From Pokkaliibacter plantistimulans (GTDB taxonomy: Bacteria > Pseudomonadota > Gammaproteobacteria > Pseudomonadales > Balneatricaceae): a DNA stretch of 64,000 bases. A program made the translations under genes and the position numbers. The DNA lies in the NCBI RefSeq assembly GCF_046844695.1, contig NZ_CP177354.1, positions 5,456,001-5,520,000 of the forward strand, read 5' to 3'. How positions within the stretch are numbered: the stretch's first letter is position 1; every line of letters starts with the position of its first letter. This document shows, piece after piece, positions 52,340-61,600 of the stretch. Under the pieces are notes generated by a model. It ran no database searches, was not told where the DNA came from, and worked only from the letters and a program-made list of their open reading frames with translations.

Positions 52340-52412
52340 ACATAACGCCGCGCTCTACAGAAAATTTGGAGCGCAGCGTAAAAACTGTCCGACAGCAGCG
52401 CTTTTTTAGCCG
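52340..52412 (-). repeat. attC-like site B (integron recombination site)
   Basis: Read on the minus strand it runs from GGCTAAAAAAGCGCTGC, containing the HamB stop codon, to GGCGTTATGT, a good match to the GTTRRRY core. The inner arms CGCTGC and GCGGCG pair. The middle shares AAATTTGGAGCGCAGCG and TGTCCGACAGCAGCG with site A (38758-38828). It separates the Hachiman genes from the 112-residue gene. Confidence 0.72.
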
Positions 52413-54553
52413 ATTTTTGCACCGATACCCCGCTGAAAGTCTTCAATGACTCTCTTTTCAAATACGCTATCGCCAAAACGACTAAGCTCTCGGTTACGCA
52501 GGTTATTCACAACAACATCTAGAGAATCGTCTTTCTTAAAAATCCGCTCATTCAAAAATTTCTCTGAAATTTCAGTGGGCAGTCCATATTCTTCAAGTGC
52601 AGAAAAAGATGAAGGCTGAAATAGATGCTCAATCGTCATGGCAAAAGGTAAATAATTGCATGAGCGTAACCCCTTTAATTGCAGCACATGATTCGCAACG
52701 TCATTAAGTGCTATCAAATATTTAGGATAATTGAATGATGCCCAGCCCCTCAAAAAAGCAAGTACATTTTCCACTGCCTCATCTGGAGAGGTATTCCGCA
52801 CTATTTGGTTTGATATCATTTCCCTCCTAAATCGTGGAACATTGCGAGATGCATACAGCTTCCACACCCATAGAGTCATCATGCTTGCACTGCGCATAGC
52901 GCCCTGTCTGGCTGACGGCGCCCCGCCTAGTTGCGTCCAGATAATTTCAGAAGTTAGTTTGATGTCATCGTATTGAGGCTTTGAAGACCACGCAAATCTC
53001 TCTAAATCTCGATAGCTAGATTTTAGCAAGTGATTTGCAGTATCCAATAGATATTCAGGTTCGATGCCAGAGTGTCTCTTGAGAAGCTCAATCGGAAGAA
53101 GCTTTTGATTTAGTATAGTTTCAACTTTTTCTCTAAGAGACGCTGGAATATCTTTCGCAGGAAGATTAATAAGTAGACTGCTTGGAGTGTTCTCTCCAGG
53201 GTTGATGGCCGGCATATCGACAAAAGGAAGCTCTTCTTCAGGAGGAGCATCAAAGACAAAGATATTTCCAATGAAATGACGAAACATTCGACCTGTTCGC
53301 CCTTTGATATTACTAAACGTGAAAAAATCTAGGGATTTTTTATTAAGTTTATTGTCATAAATAACTACATTTTTAGCAGAAGTATTTACCCCCTCAATTA
53401 GCGTAGATGTACAGAGTAATACCTTTATCTTGCCTTCTTCGAACGCACGAATCATAAAACGACCAAGTGAGCGCGGGAGTCGTCCATGATGAATTCCGAT
53501 TCCGTGCCGAAGAGCTACGGATACTAACCACTTATCATGGTAATTTTCAGAAGTCCACTTTGCCGCCTCCAAAAGCTCTTGGTCTTGAGTTATTTCCAGC
53601 TTCCGTATATCAAGATATGATTTGATTAACTTTCTGGTGCTTGCAGGAGATTGACAGTAAACCATCGTTTGGCCTTCAATTTCATCCAAAAGCTTGGCCA
53701 ATGCTTCATTTCTGTTTGGTTTTTTCCTCAGAAAGTGAAGCTCAATGGCTACAGTTTGAAAGTCTTCTACAAGAAATTTACAGTTTAGTTTTTCTTTTAC
53801 GACGTCTGGTATGGACTTAATTGAAGGGCCCAATAAATAAAACTGAGCTCCAGTATTGCACAGTCGGAGGAACGCCTGATTTAAAAGTGTGGATCGCCCT
53901 CCATCATTTGATATAGACAACTTGTAGAATTCATCTATGACAAAGAAGTCAGCTTCAGGAATTTCTTCCTCCATAGAAAGATAACGCTCTTGCGTAAGGA
54001 CAAAGATATTTCTTTCTGTAATTTTTTGGTTGCTAGAAGTGACTATCGAATATTCTTCAACAAACCTCGACATCCTTCGTCTCGTTTCTTCTACAAGCGC
54101 TAGCGTTGGAACAATCAAAACAACATTGTCAAACTTTTTAGCCGAAATAATTATATCAATTAACAGGCTTTTACCGAATGAGGTTGGGGCACTCAAGATG
54201 ACGGAACTTCCTGACATGAGCCAGTGCAAGACACGAGCCTGTGATCTATGTAGAACATAGTCTCCCATTATGCCATCAGCCCTATGCGCAGCATGCATAA
54301 GCGCATTTCTTAACGATAGATCTCCAAGATTTGAAACATATGGATAAAGTCCTACTTGCATAGTTAGATCATTAAGTATTTCTCTATAGGCGAGACCAAG
54401 GGAATCTTGGTTTTCGAGAGCACGGATCACGAGATCACGACCCATATTGATGTTAGAGGAACAAATACTAGCTATATCAGAAAGCAAAGAGAAAGGATCG
54501 TCAGTCCACTTCTGTGACTTTATTTTTTCACGAATTTCAGCAATGTTACTCAT
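52406..54553 (-). CDS. hamB: HamB, DEAD/DEAH helicase of Hachiman defence
   Basis: A 715-residue superfamily 2 helicase. Walker A is SAPTSFGKS at residues 121-129, the DExx box is VIDEFY near 205-210, and motif VI reads GRTGR near residue 420. The DEFY box and 715-residue length suit HamB, which senses broken or aberrant DNA and releases the HamA nuclease. The gene is AT-rich relative to the flanks. Its start overlaps the HamA stop by four bases (ATGA) and its stop sits in attC-like site B. Confidence 0.85.
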   Translation of the reverse strand: MSNIAEIREKIKSQKWTDDPFSLLSDIASICSSNINMGRDLVIRALENQDSLGLAYREILNDLTMQVGLYPYVSNLGDLSLRNALMHAAHRADGIMGDYVLHRSQARVLHWLMSGSSVILSAPTSFGKSLLIDIIISAKKFDNVVLIVPTLALVEETRRRMSRFVEEYSIVTSSNQKITERNIFVLTQERYLSMEEEIPEADFFVIDEFYKLSISNDGGRSTLLNQAFLRLCNTGAQFYLLGPSIKSIPDVVKEKLNCKFLVEDFQTVAIELHFLRKKPNRNEALAKLLDEIEGQTMVYCQSPASTRKLIKSYLDIRKLEITQDQELLEAAKWTSENYHDKWLVSVALRHGIGIHHGRLPRSLGRFMIRAFEEGKIKVLLCTSTLIEGVNTSAKNVVIYDNKLNKKSLDFFTFSNIKGRTGRMFRHFIGNIFVFDAPPEEELPFVDMPAINPGENTPSSLLINLPAKDIPASLREKVETILNQKLLPIELLKRHSGIEPEYLLDTANHLLKSSYRDLERFAWSSKPQYDDIKLTSEIIWTQLGGAPSARQGAMRSASMMTLWVWKLYASRNVPRFRREMISNQIVRNTSPDEAVENVLAFLRGWASFNYPKYLIALNDVANHVLQLKGLRSCNYLPFAMTIEHLFQPSSFSALEEYGLPTEISEKFLNERIFKKDDSLDVVVNNLRNRELSRFGDSVFEKRVIEDFQRGIGAKIG

Positions 54554-55419
54554 ATTTGAAGCGCCTTAAGTCGTTCATCAAGTGCTGCTATGAGCTTCTT
54601 TTTTTCTCTTAATGGGACAAGAATGACGTGGGCAGTGAGCGGAAAATCTTGGGTGAACCTATTTTTATACTCGGAACCAATCTTTTCCCTTAGACGGGCA
54701 TACGTATTAATAAGCTCGCCTCTAATTTTCTCCCTATATTCATCGTTACTCACTCCACTGACTCCAACCACGTCACTGTCATAGGTGAGCAATATTGGAA
54801 TGCAGGCTTTTTTGAAAACCTCATCCAAAGATGTATTTGCATGCAATAGTTTCTTTAGCTTTTCTGCTTCCGGCCATGAGGGATCAATTTTATTTTTTAT
54901 TAGAATAAATTCTGACCTTAAATAATCGGTCTCCAAATGATCAACAATCTCTTTTGAAACATCATAAATAGCTTTTGTTATATTTTCATAAAACTTTGTT
55001 TCTCCGATCCACAATTCAAGATCGTTGTCCTTTCTCACAACATGCACAGCATCAAATCCCTTTACTGTTTCGTTAACGGCACTTTTGTAATAAATTTTAC
55101 TAACAGCTGGTAGAGTTTCGTAAACTTGGCGGATTGCTATATGTAGTAATAGTTCACCGAACTCACCTCTCAGTCCATACTTTTCTGTTTGATAAACAAT
55201 TTTTGCTGCTTTTTTTGTCATCCGCAGCGCATTAGCGTGACCAATTTCACTTAACTCTGAATATTCAAGTGCGAATTCCGGCAGCCATTCCATCATATGA
55301 TCTGCTAACTGCTCATTTCTCCATTGCCCACGCTCAAATCCAGCACAGAGAGCCAAGTCGTCACCTGTTTCACTGATCTCATGGAAGATGATGTTTAAAA
55401 AACTGTCTGGATGTTCCAT
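54550..55419 (-). CDS. hamA: HamA, DUF1837 nuclease of Hachiman defence
   Basis: A 289-residue DUF1837 protein. The PD-(D/E)XK core is visible: GEFGELLLH at residues 85-93, catalytic Asp123 in VKGFDAVHVV and E140-x-K142 in WIGETKFY. In characterised Hachiman systems HamA is the DNA-cutting effector held inactive by HamB until infection. The paired order HamA-HamB with a 4-base overlap is exactly the known operon. The start lies 43 bp past attC-like site C, so this operon is the body of one large cassette. Confidence 0.88.
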   Translation of the reverse strand: MEHPDSFLNIIFHEISETGDDLALCAGFERGQWRNEQLADHMMEWLPEFALEYSELSEIGHANALRMTKKAAKIVYQTEKYGLRGEFGELLLHIAIRQVYETLPAVSKIYYKSAVNETVKGFDAVHVVRKDNDLELWIGETKFYENITKAIYDVSKEIVDHLETDYLRSEFILIKNKIDPSWPEAEKLKKLLHANTSLDEVFKKACIPILLTYDSDVVGVSGVSNDEYREKIRGELINTYARLREKIGSEYKNRFTQDFPLTAHVILVPLREKKKLIAALDERLKALQI

Positions 55420-55461
55420 TTGGTCTCTTTTTCTGTCGTATTCAGATAGCTGAACCTTATC

Positions 55462-55523
55462 GGCTAACGCCCAAAGCAGCGAGGTCCAGCCCCGTAGGGG
55501 CGATGCTGCCTTTGCTTGTTAGT
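55462..55523 (-). repeat. attC-like site C (integron recombination site, 62 bp)
   Basis: Minus-strand reading begins CTAACAAGCAAAGGCAGC and ends GCTGCTTTGGGCGTTAGCC. The arms AAAG-G-CAGC and GCTGCTTT pair with one unpaired G, like the extrahelical base of true attC sites. The centre GCCCC-GTA-GGGGC forms a short hairpin. It starts within three bases of the stop codon of the 107-residue gene. Confidence 0.8.
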
Positions 55524-55847
55524 TTACTCATCTGGTTGTTCGGGCGTTTTAGCAATTGTCCATTTATCACCAACCTTGTTTCTCCAAGCATGGAAGCCAG
55601 GTTCAATTGTGGCGACCTCAAATACAGTAGGATCAATTTTTGTAATTTCTTCTAGCCCAACTAGCTTGGCATCTTCTATTGTGTATTCAACATTGCTTAC
55701 AAACTGCCAACCATCATCCTCTAGATCGTGATACACAACCTGAATAGGACATTCACCTACGATGATTTGACGAATTGTGAATACGGCGCAGTTCTTTGGC
55801 TGGTCAAATGGCCACTCCACTTCCTTTTTCTTAAACATTCCGAACAT
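55524..55847 (-). CDS. Small cassette protein of unknown function (107 residues)
   Basis: A soluble, acidic protein opening MFGMFKKKEVEWPFDQPKNC. The body reads IQVVYHDLEDDGWQFVS and VGLEEITKIDPTVFEVATI. No domain is confidently named, though the overall style is that of small conserved cytoplasmic proteins found in gene cassettes. Its stop adjoins attC-like site C. The AT-rich leader region upstream carries TAAAAGGTATACC palindromes. A link to the defence genes downstream is positional only. Confidence 0.68.
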   Translation of the reverse strand: MFGMFKKKEVEWPFDQPKNCAVFTIRQIIVGECPIQVVYHDLEDDGWQFVSNVEYTIEDAKLVGLEEITKIDPTVFEVATIEPGFHAWRNKVGDKWTIAKTPEQPDE

Positions 55848-56410
55848 TGCTCGATCCTATTTTAAATAGCTAACAGTATGTTAATGAAGTCTCCGACCTC
55901 ATAACAATTATTAAAAGGTATACCTTTTAGCAAGCCCTATCTTAAAAGCAGTCACGTAAGACTTTGATTTTAAGAGAAATAATAAATTAACCAACACAAA
56001 GATGACTCATTAAAAGGTATTTAAATCAACAACAGACCATCCAAAAGGTATACCTTCTTTCAGATTTTTCAAGGATGAAATACTCGGAGCTTGCATACCA
56101 CAACTTCCCATTCTCACGGGTGGGGAACACTGCTTCTACCGCGATTATCTCATGGCTACTCTGAACATCAGGCGTTAGCTCAAGTCTGTTGCGGCAAAAA
56201 CTCGGACGGACTGCCAGTTGCCCGTGACACTTACTTTTTTGGTTACGCGTTAATAGACCAGAGAACATCACTCTTTGGCTTGATATTCGCTATCGATCAT
56301 CCTAGGCTCTTTTACAAATTTAAAAATCTGAAGAGTAGGCAATAATAAAACTGAGTGAATTATTTTCTACTCCGACATTAAAACCATCAAACTTAATACT
56401 CCCTCCACCT
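55848..56410. other. 563-bp AT-rich intergenic region, no confident gene
   Basis: An open frame on the minus strand (56026-56271, 81 codons) exists but has no recognisable domain and spans the second GGTATACC palindrome, so it is not called. The main content is a set of TTAAAAGGTAT motifs near 55911, 56011 and 56041. No tRNA, attC or integrase was seen. Confidence 0.55.
55912..55929. promoter_or_regulatory. 18-bp palindrome TAAAAGGTATACCTTTTA
   Basis: A perfect dyad 65 bp upstream of the 107-residue gene. Its core AAGGTATACCTT is repeated exactly at 56045-56056 and a half copy, TTAAAAGGTATTT, lies near 56011. This suggests a set of binding sites for one regulator. Confidence 0.5.
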
Positions 56411-56821
56411 TTGAGTTTAATAAGTAAAATGCTCACAATAAAGAATCAGCCTATTCTTGCCATCGCCATTTTTATAGCGATAGCTCTGATTATCTACGCA
56501 ACGTTTGTAAAACATATTTCTGAGTTGGAATACAAAACGTTTATCAAACCCGGTGGTGAATATCATATTACGGTTTACAGCTATACCAGCCTGATTTCAC
56601 TGATGCCAGGAAGCTCAGGTGACAGACCCGGAGTGATAAAACTCTATAACAAATCCAACCAGTTAGTTGCAGAGAAAGATATTGAGATGCTGCAATTGAT
56701 TGATAATGTGGAATGGTCTGACACCGGCGTACATATACCACTTATGGTGGATTGGGCACTACCAGTAAATTCCAGAAAAGAGACCATTAAAAAGAAAAGG
56801 GCCAAAAGGCCCTTTATGTAA
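56411..56821 (+). CDS. Membrane-anchored protein of unknown function
   Basis: A 136-residue protein with one N-terminal helix (ILAIAIFIAIALIIYATFV) and an extracytoplasmic domain containing YHITVYSYTSLISLMPGSSG and GVIKLYNKSNQLVAEKDIEM, a pattern seen in small enterobacterial hypothetical proteins. A good ribosome site is not evident, and a start at 56429 is also possible. The last ten codons overlap a terminator serving the opposite strand, so the true C-terminus may have been acquired by fusion with that DNA. Confidence 0.62.
   Translation: MSLISKMLTIKNQPILAIAIFIAIALIIYATFVKHISELEYKTFIKPGGEYHITVYSYTSLISLMPGSSGDRPGVIKLYNKSNQLVAEKDIEMLQLIDNVEWSDTGVHIPLMVDWALPVNSRKETIKKKRAKRPFM
56786..56815 (-). 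terminator. Intrinsic terminator for the leftward yidD group
   Basis: AAAGGGCC (56796-56803) and GGCCCTTT (56808-56815) pair over AAAA. On the minus strand the stem is followed by TTCTTTTTAA, a good U-tract, 65 bases past the YidD stop codon. Confidence 0.75.
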
Positions 56822-56880
56822 CATAAACATCATATGATGTTTCACACTGAGTTGATAGATTGCAGCCTTATTGGCCATTT

Positions 56881-57084
56881 TTAAGGAAGATCAACTCCGC
56901 CATTGGGTTGCTTACAGCGAGAAATGCGGTTTATAGACTTAATCCAACCTCTCACAAAACCATATTTATTCAGTGCTATTACTGCATACTCAGAACAAGA
57001 TGGATCAAATAAGCAAGAATTTCTCAAAGACTGCGGAGCTATCACTCTATAAAACTCTATGAGTTTTATCGAAAGCCAGACCAA
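56881..57084 (-). CDS. YidD-like membrane insertion efficiency factor
   Basis: A 67-residue protein with the YidD pattern: LIEFYRVIAPQSLRNSC, then LFDPSCSEYAVIALNKYG, and the closing SINRISRCKQPNGGVDLP. YidD normally helps YidC insert membrane proteins and is encoded between rnpA and yidC; here it lies alone in an AT-rich accessory cluster, so it is probably a second, horizontally moved copy. It follows the DUF4177-like gene with a 2-bp gap. Confidence 0.82.
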   Translation of the reverse strand: MVWLSIKLIEFYRVIAPQSLRNSCLFDPSCSEYAVIALNKYGFVRGWIKSINRISRCKQPNGGVDLP

Positions 57085-57086
57085 TT

Positions 57087-57329
57087 TTATTTTTCCTTTC
57101 TAAACGTGATCACGTAGTAGCTGTTACTCTCTGCTTTCTTTCCACTTAGCGCATCAAAACAACCAGGCTGGACTTGCACACCTATACTATCAACACGATG
57201 AAAGTCCCATCCATCAGCAGCATATTCATTTACGACATTTTCAAGATATGCAGCGGCTTCATTGCCTCTATGAGCTTTCATCTGGACTGCAATATTTGGC
57301 GGAATCTGAACCATTTTATATTCAAACAT
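57087..57329 (-). CDS. DUF4177-like small protein
   Basis: An 80-residue protein reading MFEYKMVQIPPNIAVQMKA, then AAAYLENVVNEYAADGWDFH and YYVITFRKEK, the pattern of DUF4177-type proteins. A small cytoplasmic alpha/beta protein; function unknown. It is two bases from the YidD-like gene and shares its transcript; from memory this pairing recurs in other genomes. Confidence 0.72.
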   Translation of the reverse strand: MFEYKMVQIPPNIAVQMKAHRGNEAAAYLENVVNEYAADGWDFHRVDSIGVQVQPGCFDALSGKKAESNSYYVITFRKEK

Positions 57330-57356
57330 ATTTACCCCTCTAGCTTTTTTCAGTTA

Positions 57357-57596
57357 TTAAAAAGCGACGTTTCTTGCATACCTTTTTTCCAGCCATATCT
57401 CATAAGGAAGAAAAATATTTCCCAAATACAAGAAGGCTAGCCCAAGTATTGATACTGCTGCGAACAACAAGCCGCATTTTTCCATTACTCCATGAGCATT
57501 TTTAAACGTCATCAGTGACGTAAAAAATAATAGAGCACAAGAAAAAACCACATAGTAAAAATTTATACTGGTGTGGTTTTTCGTATGACTTGGCAC
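57357..57596 (-). CDS. Small membrane protein with two helices
   Basis: A 79-residue protein with helices near residues 13-30 and 42-62 (FYYVVFSCALLFFTSLMTF and CGLLFAAVSILGLAFLYLG). The start is a GTG with GGAGA directly before it, an unusually tight spacing, so the start is uncertain. It lies 27 bp upstream of the DUF4177-like gene in the same leftward group. Confidence 0.58.
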   Translation of the reverse strand: MPSHTKNHTSINFYYVVFSCALLFFTSLMTFKNAHGVMEKCGLLFAAVSILGLAFLYLGNIFLPYEIWLEKRYARNVAF

Positions 57597-57685
57597 TCTC
57601 CAATTAATGCCAACTTAGTATAAAAGTACAGTACTAGCCAATATAAAGCTTATTGAACTGCTAAATTTTAAAATAGCACACACTT

Positions 57686-58144
57686 TCAAAAACTGGCTTC
57701 CGCTTCATCTGGGCACTGAGCATAATTAGGTAAATCTTCCACTTTTTCAGGCATAGCAATAAACATATCTTTTATTAGCCATCGCCCTTGTTCTTTTGTA
57801 TAAAGCAGACTGAAACTGACTGGGGAGTTAGAAGACTCATAGCCATTAACAGTTAAGCAACCAACATCGCCGTCAGCAGCCGTTTTTTCAAAATGTGATA
57901 TTTCATTTTTCATAATGTGCGGAAACGATAAATTTGATACTACCTTATCTTCTGCATCTCCCTTTTTTATATCACTAAGAGCCTGATCAACCACTTCTTT
58001 AGCAAAGTACCCGACAAGTCCATCTATTTTATTTGACCTGTCCTTTATATGCTCTTCAAAGTTTTGATAGCTCTCGTACAAGGCTACATTAGCGGCACAG
58101 GCATAGACGGGAAGAAGGAAAAGAAGTGTAAGTATCTTCTTCAT
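57686..58144 (-). CDS. Secreted protein of unknown function
   Basis: A 152-residue protein with a signal peptide (MKKILTLLFLLPVYACA). The mature part resembles the small periplasmic DUF2939/NTF2-like type only in general shape (VGYFAKEVVDQALSDIKKGD, then FSLLYTKEQGRWLIKDMFIA). No family is claimed. It is encoded three bases after the 141-residue gene, so the two are coupled. Confidence 0.62.
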   Translation of the reverse strand: MKKILTLLFLLPVYACAANVALYESYQNFEEHIKDRSNKIDGLVGYFAKEVVDQALSDIKKGDAEDKVVSNLSFPHIMKNEISHFEKTAADGDVGCLTVNGYESSNSPVSFSLLYTKEQGRWLIKDMFIAMPEKVEDLPNYAQCPDEAEASF

Positions 58145-58147
58145 TAT

Positions 58148-58573
58148 TCAGTTCCCCAAAATTCTTTTTAACTCAGCATCATAACTTGCATGTCTGAACT
58201 TAAGTGCTTTGGCTGCCCTGCATAGTAAACCAGAGCATGAGGTAATCATTTCATCCAAATCAAAATCACCCTTCACTTTCATACGCCCAAACTTCATATT
58301 TAGCGTGAGTGTATATCCTATCTTCATATCCTCTTCATTAGAAAATGAAATATTTATCGTTTTTATGTTTGCACCTATATTTTCCAGTACAGGTGAACCA
58401 TTAAAAACCAATATACCGGCCTTACCTGAAAGCTTCGCATGCCCTTGTTCATCAACAGTAATGCTAGCACCGCCTGATAATAGAAGCTGGGTCGTTAATC
58501 CCTTATCTTTTGAATAGGCAATGCTAATAAACTTTCCAACAGCAACCTTTAATTCTGGACTACTCAATTCCAT
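58148..58573 (-). CDS. Hypothetical protein, 141 residues
   Basis: A soluble protein without signal peptide. Two beta-rich stretches (ASITVDEQGHAKLSGKAGIL and MKIGYTLTLNMKFGRMKVKG) precede a short helical tail with two cysteines (SCSGLLC). No family is recognised. It is the first gene of the leftward AT-rich group and may be expressed with the secreted protein. Confidence 0.58.
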   Translation of the reverse strand: MELSSPELKVAVGKFISIAYSKDKGLTTQLLLSGGASITVDEQGHAKLSGKAGILVFNGSPVLENIGANIKTINISFSNEEDMKIGYTLTLNMKFGRMKVKGDFDLDEMITSCSGLLCRAAKALKFRHASYDAELKRILGN

Positions 58574-58660
58574 TTAATTCACCTTCCCTAATATAAGCAA
58601 TAAAGGCCGTTAACCTGCCATAGTACATAATAGCTGTCAATGCGAGCCACGCTCTTCCAG

Positions 58661-61600
58661 TCATATCTCCTCAGCCAGCAGCCCGGCAATGGTGGGCTTC
58701 TGCATCAGATCACGCAGTTTGATGCTGACGTCGATGGCGTCGCTGCTGCGAATCTTGCTGATCACTTTCAGGCTCAGTAAGGAATCGCCTCCCAGTTCGT
58801 AGAAGTTGTCGTGGCGCCCTATCCGCTCGACCCCCAGCACCTCGGCCCAGATGGCCGCCAGTGCCTGCTCGGTCACCGTGCGCGGGGCTTCATAGTCAGT
58901 CGCCACAGACGGTGCCACCGCCGACAGCGCGGGCAGCGCATTGCGGTCGACCTTGCCATTGGGCGTCAGTGGCAGTTCGGCCAGCGCCACAATAGCCGCG
59001 GGCAGCATGTAGTCCGGCAGGGTGCGCGCCAGCTGTGCTTTCAGCCCGGCTTCGTTGAGGTCGGTGGTATCACGCAGCACTACATAGGCCAGCAGCCGTG
59101 GGCCATTGGCGGCCTGTTCTACCGTCACCACAGCATTAGCGATGTCGGGCTGTGCCAGCAGACAGGCCTCGATCTCCCCCAGCTCGATACGGAAACCGCG
59201 GATCTTCACCTGATGGTCAAGACGACCGAGGTAATCCACCGCGCCGTCTTCACGCCAGCGCACCAGATCGCCAGTGCGATACAGGCGCTCGCCCTGTGCA
59301 GAGAACGGGTTGGGCACAAAACGCTCGGCACTCAGGCCGGGGCGCTGGAAGTAGCCACGGGCCAGTTCACCGCCCAGATAAAGCTCACCGGCCACACCGA
59401 CAGGTACCGGCTGCAACTGCGCATCCAGCACATAGGCCTGACGATCCCCCACCGGGGAGCCGATAGGCGCGTAGGCCGTATCCATCTCGGTGCTGACATC
59501 GACCTTCCACAGTAACGGCGTCACCACGGTTTCCGTCGGCCCGTAGCCGTTGATCAGGGTGCGCGGCCTGAGCGCACGGCGCACCAGATCATAGCTGTCA
59601 CGGGGCACCGCCTCGCCACCAAAGCAGTAGGTCGCCACGCCCGGCGCTTCCCCTGTTGCTTCGGCCACTTCTGCCAGCTGGCGCAAATAGGCAGGCGGGA
59701 AGGCCACGGAGGTAACCTGCTGCTGTTTGAGCACCGCCAGTGTCTGCTCCGCGGTCCACAACTGGGCATCGCGCAGCACCAGCTTGCCGCCGCGGCTCAG
59801 GGTGGTCAGCCAGCGCTCATGGGCCCCGTCGAATGCGAAGGACATAAAGTGCAGCTCGCAGGAGTGGGTATCCATGCCATACAGATCGGCAATGGCGGCA
59901 CAGTGCCGGGCAATGCTGCCCTGCGTTACCGCCACGCCCTTGGGCTGGCCGGTGGAGCCAGAGGTATAGATCAGATAAGCCAGCTGCTCAGGGTGAATGC
60001 TCAGCTGCGGCGCGGTAGCGGCCGCGCTCTGCCAGTGCGGCTCATCCAGCCACAGCACGGCGGGCGGCTGAGATACCAGCCCGCTGTGCGCATCGGCTTG
60101 CGGGTCAGAGGGCGGCAGCAGATGGGCCAGCGACGACTGGCTGATCACCAGACTGCAGCCACAGTCGGCCAGCATATACGCCAGTCGCTCACGAGGGTGA
60201 GCCGGGTCAAGAGGCACGTAAGCCGCACCACTTTTCATCACCGCCAGCAGGGCCACGGGCAGCTGCAGATGGCGCTCCAGCAGCACTGCTACCCGCTGCT
60301 CAGCGCCGATACCTCGGGCCAGCAGGGTGTTGGTCAGCTGATTGGCCTGCCGGTTCAGTTCGGCATAACTGAGGCTGTCACCACCATCGGCGCTGCTTAA
60401 GGCAATGGCCTGCGGCTGGCGCTCTGCCCATGCCGCCAGAGTGTGTTGCAACAACGGCGTCTGCCCATAACGCGGCGGATTGATACCGTAGCGCTGCAAC
60501 TGCCCGGCTTCCTGCTCCGGTAGCAGTGTCACATCTGCCACACAGGCCTCTGGACGGCTCAGCAGGCACTCGGCCAGCTGCCCGATCAGGTGCAGCAACT
60601 GCGCCTGCAGGCGGCGCGCCACCGGCTCGGCAAAGCACTCACGCTGCCAGATCATCTTGATGCTCAGCTGCTCGGCCAGATGCACTTCGATATCCATCGG
60701 ATAGTTGGTGACATCCACCGTGCCCTGCAGGCTAAAGCGCAGATCATCGGCACTGCCCTGACGCAGCGCGGCATCCACCGGATAGTTTTCAAACACCACG
60801 ATGGAATCGAACAGCGCCTGCCCCGGCTGCCCGGCCCAGCGCTGCACGTCGGCCAGCGGTGTGGTTTCATGGTCACGCAGGGCCAGATTGGTTGACTGCA
60901 ACTGCTGCAGCCAGACCTGCAACGGCTGCTGCGGCTCGCTGCCTGCCACCACCGGCAGGGTGTTGATATACAGCCCCAGCGCCTGTTCGGCTCCGGCCAG
61001 CGCCGCCGGACGCCCCGCCACCACCGAGCCAAACACCACCTGCGCCTTGCCGCTGTAACTTTGCAGCAAATGCACCCAGGCCGCCTGAATCAGGGTATTG
61101 AGAGTCACGCGAGCGGTGCGGGCGGCGCTGCTGAACACCGCCGTCTGCTCGCGGCTCCAGCTGTGCAGCAGCACGCCGTGGCCTGCTGCCGTGGCAGAGC
61201 CGGGCTGGACACTTTTCACCGTGCTGGCCAGCAGGGTCGGGCCATCCAGACGGGTAAGCTGAGTGCGCCACCATTGTTCACGCTGCGCCCGTACTGCAGG
61301 CTGATCGGCCGCTGCCAGCCAGCCCAGATAGTCGCCGTATTGCGCGGTGACCGGCGCCAGTGGCTGGCCACGGTAATGACGCAGCACTTCACTGATCAGC
61401 AGGGCATTACTCCAGCCATCGGTGATCAGATGGTGCTGGGTCAGGATCATCTGATAGCGGCCCTGACCGCAGCCCACCAGCATCACTTTCACCAGCGGCG
61501 GGCAACGCAGATCAAAACCACGCTGCAGTTCCGCTGCGGCCAGATGCTCCAGCGCTTCGGCACTGGCGTGCTCCTGCTCCACCACGGTCAGCGGCATGGT

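Noticed and set aside
56160..56262. Possible attC end (GGCGTTAGC near 56170 and GCGTTA near 56248)
   Set aside because: No matching opening core or pairing arm was found at attC distance on either strand.
56026..56271. An 81-codon minus-strand frame in the AT-rich gap
   Set aside because: No recognisable domain, no ribosome site, and it crosses a palindromic motif; composition does not favour coding.
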